The notes below the pieces were generated by a model. It was not told where the DNA came from and searched no databases. It saw only the letters and a program-made list of their open reading frames with translations. A stretch of 64,000 bases of DNA, taken from the NCBI GenBank assembly GCA_031549565.1, contig JAVBPO010000033.1, positions 7,292 through 71,291 on the forward strand, given 5' to 3'. The stretch comes from JAVBSX01 sp031549565. GTDB taxonomy: Bacteria > Planctomycetota > Planctomycetia > Pirellulales > Thermoguttaceae. The translations under genes were made by a program, and so were the position numbers. The number at the start of each line of letters is the position of its first letter. Position 1 is the first letter of the stretch. Shown piece after piece: positions 58,401 to 64,000 of the stretch.

Positions 58401-60801
58401 TAGCGGTCGTTTGTTGATTACCCAACGTTCCGAAACTGAAGCTCTGACCGTTCAAGACGGGGAAATCAAATGTATCGGAACCATCGAGATCCTTGATGTC
58501 AAAAGAAAACGGGGGCGTCCCCGAAGCGGACTCGATCATGTTTTTGATAACCGTTCCCGAGACCGTGTTCTGATTGGTGCCGAACAACACCAAAGTCCCG
58601 TTGTCCCATGTCGCGGAATGCCAGGAAGAATTGTACTCTCTCGACGGAACAACAACCGGATCCCGAAATCCCGGATCGCCCGGGTTCAACAAATTGTCGT
58701 CGTTATACTGAGTATTAGCTGCATTGGTCTGTTCAGCGGTGTCAATCGTCGACTGATTCGTCACGACGACTTCGTTCTTGAACTGGATCGTAATGTTCGA
58801 CGTTTGCGCCTTTTTCTCAGTTGCCGTTAAAGTAAAATCAAACGCATTGGCGCCACCACTGCCGACGACGAAGGTTGAAGCCGCTTGCGAGGCAATACCT
58901 TGTTGAATCTTTGTAATCGCTCCCGGCTGCGAAACGAGCCCGACGTTGCTAGCCCCCGTCGTGATCGAAGCATTTTCAAAGTAATGGAAATTCACCGTCC
59001 CGTCACCGCTGGCGACGAGGAAATTGTTGATCTGGTCGATCGGGAGCTTTGTGGCGTCGTAAGCCTGGATCACGGCGTTGATCTGCTCGACGGAGTATTC
59101 GCCGTTGCCGTAAAATGTCAGGATTCCATTGCCGGCGTCAAAATTAACACGTAAAGTGGAACTACCGTCTTTTTGAAATCGGATTTCATAACCGTCCCCG
59201 GCGGAACCGCGTTGGACGGCGGTGAAGATCACGCTTTTCCCGACTTTGCCGCCGTACTGATTCGGCTGGAACTGCGTCGCGGACCGGACACCGTTGTCGA
59301 CGCCGCCGATAATGACGTCACCGAATGCCGCATGGGTATTGATCCCCTTGGCGACGTAAACGAAATCGGTTCCGTTAAGGTCCGCGCCCGATTCGACCGC
59401 AGTGATCGTGATACCGATGTCGGTTCGGACGTCGGTTCCCGTTTGAAAACCCGTCGTCAGTTTCCCCCGAGTCGTAACGGTTCCATCGGCGGTCGCATCG
59501 ACGAGCTTTCCGCTGGTGTTATACTGGTTGATCACAGCGCCGCCCCGAGCGTTGTTGACGATCGACGCCGTGACGCCCTTGATTCCATTGATCGCGTCGA
59601 CCAGGTCCTGTGCGGTCGCCGAAGCTTCGTATTCGACTTGCAGGACGCCATTTCGGTCCAAATCGACGGCGACACGGTTGGCCGCATTGACCCGGGGATT
59701 CGTTCCGGTCGCCGGGATGTAGTTGATTGCATTGACCCGGATTCCTTCGGTGTTCGAAATCGACACGCTTGAATAATTGATCGAAGCGGCCCGGGAATCG
59801 AGTTTGAATTGCGTCGTGATGATGCCAATATCGGCTTCGTCGATCGACGCGGTCGCTTTTTTCCAAGCGGGCGGAAGCTGAATCTCGACGATGCCCGGCT
59901 GCAATCCGTATGGTGGTGTTATCACCGATTTCGGTTCGTTCGAGGCGGAGACGGTGAATTTCACGGCGTAATTTCCGGCGTCGAACCCGGCGCCTTTCGC
60001 GACGAGATTGATATCGTTATTCGCTCCGGCACTGGTTATGAGGAGCTGCCCCTTAGTCGCCTGCTTCCCGGCAACGGCTCGAACGCAGGTCGAATCGGTG
60101 TACAGATTCACCTGCGAGGCGATGTCCTCGAAACTTGCCCCGGCGGCGAAGCTGAGCATTTGACGCCCTTTGTTTCCGCCGATTTCTACGATTGCCGCTT
60201 CGGAGAGCCCGCGACTTTCAAAAAAGAGTTCCGCTTTTTCCCCCAGTGCGAGAACCTGCATTTCGACGTCGATCGCCGTTTGTGTTCCGAAATTCGCGGA
60301 CGTGACGTCCAGTCCGACGAGCGGGTCGGGCTGGTCTTCGGCCCGTCCGAGCACTTCCGTCGTAAAGCTCATACTGCCGTCGAGCAGTTTTTTGCCCTGA
60401 AAATTCGTCGTATTGGCGATTCGGTCAATTGAATCGATCGACGCGTCGACTTGCAGTTGATTGGCGCCGACCTGGTCCGGCGTCATGGCACCGGAGTTCG
60501 CCGAAGCGTTCACCAACGTTCGAATATCGTTGAGCAGCGAAGAGATTTGCCCCAAAGCGCTCTGTGCAACGGCAATCACACTGTTGGCCCGCTGTGTGTT
60601 TTGGATCGCGGTTGTCGTGGCCCGAATGTCGCTTTTGAGCAGAGTATCTCCGATTATACCGGCGGGATCGTCTTTGCCGGTATTGAGGCGCAATCCGGTC
60701 CCCAGTCTCGTCAAAACGTTGCCGAGAGTGTTGATATTCCGCTGAAGCTGCGTTTGCGCTCCCCACGCTTGCGGATTGGATACGACGTAAAGGCCGGTCA
60801 T
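55417..60801 (-). CDS. Giant flagellin with a very long central insertion
   Basis: 1794 residues, 3-6 times a normal flagellin. The N-terminal D0/D1 domain (1-140: QLQRNINTLGNVLTRLGTGL, ANTTNFQGKKLLDG) and C-terminal D1/D0 domain (last about 95: EAISEISFLRGRLGTTQRST, ISNADFAEESSRMTRSQILV) are intact, so it should polymerise. The about 1550-residue middle contains repeated flagellin-IN-like units, each with a helix such as AQDLVDAINGIKGVTAS, VEQINAVIQAYDA or MQMIEAVRQATGG. The ATG at 60801 begins the canonical N-terminus; the frame is open further upstream. No sigma-28 promoter was seen. Confidence 0.92.
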   Translation of the reverse strand: MTGLYVVSNPQAWGAQTQLQRNINTLGNVLTRLGTGLRLNTGKDDPAGIIGDTLLKSDIRATTTAIQNTQRANSVIAVAQSALGQISSLLNDIRTLVNASANSGAMTPDQVGANQLQVDASIDSIDRIANTTNFQGKKLLDGSMSFTTEVLGRAEDQPDPLVGLDVTSANFGTQTAIDVEMQVLALGEKAELFFESRGLSEAAIVEIGGNKGRQMLSFAAGASFEDIASQVNLYTDSTCVRAVAGKQATKGQLLITSAGANNDINLVAKGAGFDAGNYAVKFTVSASNEPKSVITPPYGLQPGIVEIQLPPAWKKATASIDEADIGIITTQFKLDSRAASINYSSVSISNTEGIRVNAINYIPATGTNPRVNAANRVAVDLDRNGVLQVEYEASATAQDLVDAINGIKGVTASIVNNARGGAVINQYNTSGKLVDATADGTVTTRGKLTTGFQTGTDVRTDIGITITAVESGADLNGTDFVYVAKGINTHAAFGDVIIGGVDNGVRSATQFQPNQYGGKVGKSVIFTAVQRGSAGDGYEIRFQKDGSSTLRVNFDAGNGILTFYGNGEYSVEQINAVIQAYDATKLPIDQINNFLVASGDGTVNFHYFENASITTGASNVGLVSQPGAITKIQQGIASQAASTFVVGSGGANAFDFTLTATEKKAQTSNITIQFKNEVVVTNQSTIDTAEQTNAANTQYNDDNLLNPGDPGFRDPVVVPSREYNSSWHSATWDNGTLVLFGTNQNTVSGTVIKNMIESASGTPPFSFDIKDLDGSDTFDFPVLNGQSFSFGTLGNQQTTANMVNKPIVGIDHVKAVTQVNDRYMSGVLQFQVDTADVDGSDYSVRFVKGGSGGVSVTMSGDQLVITGLGEISGADIFNAVNATGSPAKNIISAIGSTGGIFDFEYFDGTLFQFNATNFTQRPYVRSIGSATGTQAVIDISDKGTDLQAASISISDETNGKNSNILTLTSYEKGRSGNDLKVVFQYDDVQDDLTAKWDPETKTVTVTTKNAVVAKAALDAVLHGVVDEYGRSIFEASTTGLTVGASFDFSTFTGDGKNVYLGSVNGTVEDKLDQSDRNTATTIAGTLGTNQGDAYITTLGGVFIELYDSPAQLLARSEYIESAQQASVTLYEGDGSANENYVTFKTRDAGSEFNGLAIRIENSDGSDHNTEKYRNAVFASFNAESKELHIIGDLANVSYMQMIEAVRQATGGLIEMFVAKNIDGSGTDIPLGTMKVGTTLVDSGWGVDSFSTGTYHIGTKNGVDNIAIILKDKEVAGTVGTDHAAIFTYVLCDKVGDFSTNSDYASRSLNRDTGTIVKATLNPDNDGSGKVFYKSDIDPLQYHSSALQGGRDGGTSSMTVDEVIDFINSDPELSRLFYAERAAGNDGTGLVSFFQEAAYYGSVDDQTALQFLGPKASAEIVFTIDKSEIGRNLANQHVSLSWEDEATDCDGNVTPARMVVHLATDQYGNATTTARELVDYFNSLSLEETHGVSVSLLRPRGIDNVADVDCTDDYGKGVLKKTATADDCGQTVTLPIVFMEIRRTTGCDEVKGGVMMQNNFDDDPYGVKLESVETGSRQSVSMHLVSGTLNVVNKNGVITDTAGGADAMVLSNGTKMTADGNRVASSTSMLAFSATLGIDVQAGDVIRFRITDGGSTFQLGADVTTQQQIRISLPNVGSASLGGSSGRLVMLRSDGVANLSTDTKLTDRIVQEAISEISFLRGRLGTTQRSTLQPNEAVLEDTVEQLSSAESLISNADFAEESSRMTRSQILVQSSSQVLTLVNQTPQYAAQLIRS

Positions 60802-60922
60802 AGGCCGAACATTTGGCTCGGAGCGATGTTTCAAAGGCCGTAAACCAAGGGGAGTCGTTGGCGGTGCGCACCGTGAGCCGGGTTGACGCAGTAGTATAGC
60901 ACATAAAAACGTTACGGGCGTA

Positions 60923-60946
60923 TCGGGATCGCAGATCCCGGCTCGT
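60923..60946. repeat. Family-G palindrome, second copy
   Basis: TCGGGATCGCAGATCCCGGC plus TCG, inverted relative to the copy that terminates thrC at 1843-1870. Here it lies between divergent genes without a T-tract. Confidence 0.6.
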
Positions 60947-61043
60947 GAGGGCTTGTTTGTTCTCGTTACGATCCTTATAATGGGTACTCTTTTCTGGTTT
61001 CGCCCGGTTTTGGCGGGCTTCACGTTTATCTTATGGAATCGTT

Positions 61044-62060
61044 ATGAATCTCACGGACCCCAAGTACAAGGATTTTGCACTCGTTCAGGAAATGCTCCAA
61101 ACGCCGGACATGATCGCGAACTTCGACTTTACGCAGATGAAGAAAATCGCCGAAATCGTCAAGCAAACCGGGCGTCTCTTTTTAACCGGCGAGGGTTCGA
61201 GCCGGATCTTTCCGGCGAAAAGTTTCATGTACGGCGTGCGCAAACGCGGGCTCGATCTGAATGTCGCCACGGAAGGTTCGTACCAGGCGCAGGAATACGA
61301 TCTTTCGAATTGGGCCGTGATCGCGGCATCGAACAGCGGTCAAACGAAGGAAACGATCGCCCTGTACGTCAAATTGATCAAGGACGGCCACAAAAAACTG
61401 TTCGGCGTCACGGCCAACGCGGGACCGAAATTGATCGAAAAATCCAACGAATCGATTGTTCTCACCTGCGGGAAAGAGAAAGCGGTCGCGGCGACGAAAA
61501 GCGTCGTCGAGCAGATGCTCGTTTATCGTTCGCTTTTGTGCAACATGATCGATTGCGATTGCCCGCAAAATGCGAAAACGGCCGCCGAATACGCCAAAAA
61601 GGTGCTGGAAACCGAATACGATCCGGAATTGATCGCCAAGGCCGTCGCCGCGCCGATGATTTATTTCGCCGGCCGCAACGATGGTGTCGCCGAGGAGCTT
61701 ACGCTCAAAGCGAACGAAATCACCCGCAAAAAGGCCGATTTCCTTGAAGGAACATACATCCTGCATGGCGTCGAAGAGATCATGAACCCGAACGAAGTCG
61801 TCGTCCTGGTCAATCCGTTCGAAGCGGAATGCGACCGGATCAAGGATCTGCTCGTCGGCGGCGTCAAAATGACCGTGATTGCGATCGCTCCGAAGCAAAC
61901 GGTGTTCCCGACTATCATGGTGCCGGAGCTGAAAGGGTACGATATGATCCTGCAACTGCTCGCCGGATGGAACCTGTTGGTCCAGATCGGCGTTGCTTGT
62001 GGTGTCAACCTCGACAAACCGCAGCGGGCCCGGAAAATCGGGAACGAATTCGTCGAGTAA
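61044..62060 (+). CDS. SIS-domain phosphosugar protein (GlmS isomerase/AgaS-like)
   Basis: 338 residues with two SIS domains and no glutaminase. The first (about 35-165) has LTGEGSSRIFPAKS and AASNSGQTKETIALYVKLI. The second (about 205-330) has YFAGRNDGVAEELTLKANEI and a HGVEEIMNPNE loop equivalent to the HGP region of GlmS. The family isomerises or deaminates aminosugar phosphates, so candidate jobs are glucosamine-6-phosphate metabolism or muropeptide sugar recycling. The exact substrate is not decided by motifs. Confidence 0.82.
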   Translation: MNLTDPKYKDFALVQEMLQTPDMIANFDFTQMKKIAEIVKQTGRLFLTGEGSSRIFPAKSFMYGVRKRGLDLNVATEGSYQAQEYDLSNWAVIAASNSGQTKETIALYVKLIKDGHKKLFGVTANAGPKLIEKSNESIVLTCGKEKAVAATKSVVEQMLVYRSLLCNMIDCDCPQNAKTAAEYAKKVLETEYDPELIAKAVAAPMIYFAGRNDGVAEELTLKANEITRKKADFLEGTYILHGVEEIMNPNEVVVLVNPFEAECDRIKDLLVGGVKMTVIAIAPKQTVFPTIMVPELKGYDMILQLLAGWNLLVQIGVACGVNLDKPQRARKIGNEFVE

Positions 62061-62108
62061 GGCTCTCGCCGGAAAATAAGAGTCGAGTTTTGTGAATGTA
62101 TCAATAAT

Positions 62109-62220
62109 GTCATTCTGAGGTACTCCGAAGAATCTGATTTCAAATTGTGTCTGCAATGCAATGCGTGTTGGCGGATGCACCAGATTTTTCGTTCCGCGAG
62201 TACGCTTCACTCAGAATGAC
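62109..62220. repeat. Family-C inverted repeat, second copy
   Basis: Perfect arms GTCATTCTGAG (62109-62119) and CTCAGAATGAC (62210-62220). The body has TACTCCGAAGAATCTG as at 13739. Confidence 0.8.
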
Positions 62221-62240
62221 AAACTGGACCGTGTATTTCC

Positions 62241-63065
62241 ATGTCAAAAACCATTGCTTTGCTTATCGGGTTCATGTCCACCGCCGTCGGTTTCGCAGAA
62301 GAATGGAAAGAGCCGCTCCCGGTCTATCCGGTTCCGGTCGTTGCGCATCGCGGTTCGTCGTTCGCGGCGCCGGAAAACACGCTTGCTTCGGCGAAGCTGT
62401 CCATTGCGATGAACGCCGACGGGTCCGAATGCGACGTGTACCAAATCGCCGATGGAACGCTTGTGCTGCTTCATGACGCCAACTTGAAACGGACGACCGG
62501 GCTCGACAAAAAAGTCGTCGAGTGCGATTATGACACCGTTTCGAAACTCGACGCCGGAAGCTGGAAGGATCCGAAATACGCCGGGGAAAAGATCCCGACT
62601 CTCCCGGAATACCTGTCTCTGTTCAAGGGGGCGAACACCCGACCCGTGATCGAAATCAAAATGGAGGGGATTGAACTTCCGGTCGTCCAAGCGATTCAAC
62701 AGGCGGACCTGACCGCTCGGGTCGTCGTGATCGCGTTTTCCGAAAACGTCGTGAAAAAAGTCCGGGAAATCGAACCACGGATTTCCGTCGCTTGGCTTTA
62801 CGGCAAGAAGGAAGAAGGTTGGACCGTGGAGCAAACGGCTGATTTTCTCACGGAAAAGGCGGAATATTGCAACACCAGGATTCTCGACCTGAACCACGAA
62901 CTTCTTTCGCCGGAGCTGCTGAAAATCCTCCGCAATCGCGGCTTTTTCGTCTGGGCCTGGACCGTCGACGATCCGGCGAGGATGGAAACGCTCCTCCGTT
63001 GGGGGATCGATAGTATCACGACGAACAAACCGGACCTGCTGATCGAAATCATGAACCGCAAATGA
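62241..63065 (+). CDS. Glycerophosphodiester phosphodiesterase, exported
   Basis: 274 residues. The signal peptide is KTIALLIGFMSTAVGFA. The GDPD barrel has VVAHRGSSFAAPENTLAS (catalytic His-Arg and Glu), SECDVYQIADGTLVLLHD (metal Glu/Asp and second His) and the C-terminal VWAWTVDDPARM. These enzymes release glycerol-3-phosphate from deacylated phospholipids. The start ATG follows the family-C repeat by about 20 bases. Confidence 0.92.
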   Translation: MSKTIALLIGFMSTAVGFAEEWKEPLPVYPVPVVAHRGSSFAAPENTLASAKLSIAMNADGSECDVYQIADGTLVLLHDANLKRTTGLDKKVVECDYDTVSKLDAGSWKDPKYAGEKIPTLPEYLSLFKGANTRPVIEIKMEGIELPVVQAIQQADLTARVVVIAFSENVVKKVREIEPRISVAWLYGKKEEGWTVEQTADFLTEKAEYCNTRILDLNHELLSPELLKILRNRGFFVWAWTVDDPARMETLLRWGIDSITTNKPDLLIEIMNRK

Positions 63066-63068
63066 ATT

Positions 63069-63764
63069 TCACGGTGGAATCACGATTTCGCCGAGCCGGG
63101 CGGTTCCGGTCAGGCCGCGGAGTGTCAGCTCGATTTGAAACCGGTACGTTCCGGTCGTGAAAATTTCCAGGGATCCGTTGGACGTGCGGCCGTTCGGGAA
63201 GAAATAAATCGGTTCCGACCAAACCGGCTCCGGCGGCCGGTCCGGCTGCTGCGGATCGAGAAGGGAATCCCGTGGCCCTCCTACGCTTCGAGTCGCGAAC
63301 GCATCGGGCGTATTGCGGTCGGTTTCGACCGGTTTAACGGTCCCGAACGTATAGAAAAGCGGCAGTCGTTTCCGGTAAACGGGATCAACTCGCGGAGCTG
63401 GTTCGTTTTCCTTTTGCGGCGGCGTCAAGACGGAATCTCGCAAATCGGCGCCGACCGAGCGGGTTTGCGTCAAATCGACCGGAGCGGTCGTTTGCGGTTT
63501 GACGTCAAGGGCGTCATAGATTTTCTTCGGCAGAATTTCGTAGTTTTCCGTTTCGCTTTGAAATCGAAACAGGTACGCTTCGCCCGTCTTCATCGCTTCC
63601 AACCGCGTCGCATAGAGTTCGCCTTGCAGTTTTTGGGCCGTACTTTTCAGCTCGCTTCGGACTTGAAGCCGCTGGATCCCCGGCATCGAAACCGCCGCGA
63701 TCACGACGATCAGCGACAGGACGATCAATATTTCCAGCAGGGTATAAGCTTGGCGTCGCGGCAT
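63069..63764 (-). CDS. GspH/FimT-type pseudopilin
   Basis: 231 residues from the ATG that gives the short leader MPRRQA followed by YTLLEILIVLSLIVVIAAVS, a prepilin signal with Glu5. The in-frame ATG at 63812 would give a 23-residue leader and has no better ribosome binding site. The helix continues into QRLQVRSELKSTAQKLQGEL, as in type II secretion minor pseudopilins. Other secretion genes are not in the window. The stop is 3 bases from the convergent GDPD stop. Confidence 0.82.
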   Translation of the reverse strand: MPRRQAYTLLEILIVLSLIVVIAAVSMPGIQRLQVRSELKSTAQKLQGELYATRLEAMKTGEAYLFRFQSETENYEILPKKIYDALDVKPQTTAPVDLTQTRSVGADLRDSVLTPPQKENEPAPRVDPVYRKRLPLFYTFGTVKPVETDRNTPDAFATRSVGGPRDSLLDPQQPDRPPEPVWSEPIYFFPNGRTSNGSLEIFTTGTYRFQIELTLRGLTGTARLGEIVIPP

Positions 63765-63960
63765 TTTTTCGACCAAGTGAATGATTCGGAACGACACAAC
63801 CGATTCTCTCATACCGAACCGGTTGCGTCAATCCGCTCGTCTTTTATGCCGGGACTGAACCCAGACCGTCTTCAAGTTTCACGGAAAAAGTTGCGCACGG
63901 AGGTGGGATTTCTTCGTATTGAGAACAGGACGTGAATGGTTCGCGTCGCTTTTTCTTACA

Positions 63961-63967
63961 AGGAGGT
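63961..63967 (+). promoter_or_regulatory. Strong Shine-Dalgarno AGGAGGT
   Basis: AGGAGGT 6 bases before the ATG at 63974. Most other starts in the window lack such a site. Confidence 0.8.
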
Positions 63968-63973
63968 ATACAA

Positions 63974-64000
63974 ATGTCCGCCGCCGAAGCCCGCTCCACT
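63974..64000 (+). CDS. Start of a gene running off the window
   Basis: Nine codons only (MSAAEARST) after a perfect ribosome binding site. The product cannot be named. Confidence 0.6.

Overview
The window looks like a chromosomal segment of a planctomycete (Planctomycetota, probably Planctomycetia/Pirellulales-like). The call rests on lineage-typical families occurring together: a DUF1559 prepilin-like protein beside a small regulatory-like lipoprotein, DUF1570 and DUF1571 proteins, two Tat-exported Gfo/Idh/MocA oxidoreductases, a PqqD-M50-HlyD membrane protease with HlyD partners, a VWA membrane protein and a giant flagellin. A heptosyltransferase and an autotransporter ending in Phe imply a real outer membrane. 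A NuoE-NuoF-ferredoxin fusion suggests an anaerobic or fermentative side to metabolism. No rRNA, tRNA, CRISPR array or complete IS element was recognised.

Layout. 1-5.2 kb (minus strand): truncated U32 peptidase, exported BSP-type metalloprotein, threonine synthase, TlpA-like thioredoxin, heptosyltransferase. 6.1-13.7 kb (plus): GAF-HlyD, HlyD, an Rpn nuclease with a probable intragenic antitoxin, PqqD-M50-HlyD and an FHA protein. 13.7-20.5 kb: Tat oxidoreductase, cysteine-rich exported protein, structured repeats, autotransporter. 20.5-26 kb: MBL hydrolase, DUF1571, ispF, lipase, galT, ROK kinase. 26-30.6 kb: housekeeping block ffh, rpsP, trmD, rplS, then rpsL and rpsG. 30.6-36.2 kb: histidine kinase, GNAT, broken polysaccharide deacetylase, glycosyltransferase, then a complete trp leader/attenuator driving trpB, and an ACT protein. 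36.3-50.2 kb: VWA protein, serine hydrolase-NamZ fusion, GH32, second Tat oxidoreductase, NuoEF fusion, YggS, DUF1570. 50.5-64 kb: helix-hairpin-helix/winged-helix protein, coaD, metallophosphoesterase, lipoprotein, DUF1559, giant flagellin, SIS protein, GDPD, pseudopilin, and the first codons of another gene.

Four observations stand out. (1) Upstream of trpB there is a textbook transcription attenuator: promoter, 27-codon leader peptide with Trp-Trp-Trp-Ser-Trp, and mutually exclusive 1:2, 2:3 and 3:4 hairpins. (2) The rpn gene has a near-perfect internal ribosome binding site just before a 12-bp-unit AEGK repeat, matching the intragenic-antitoxin layout known in E. coli Rpn proteins. (3) Intergenic spacers are filled with heptanucleotide tandem arrays of several sequences, often as inverted pairs; many end within a few bases of a start codon and several supply the stop codon of the preceding gene. 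(4) Ribosomal protein S12 carries Arg at the Lys87 position, a classical streptomycin-resistance substitution. All functional assignments are from reading translated sequence; no searches were run.
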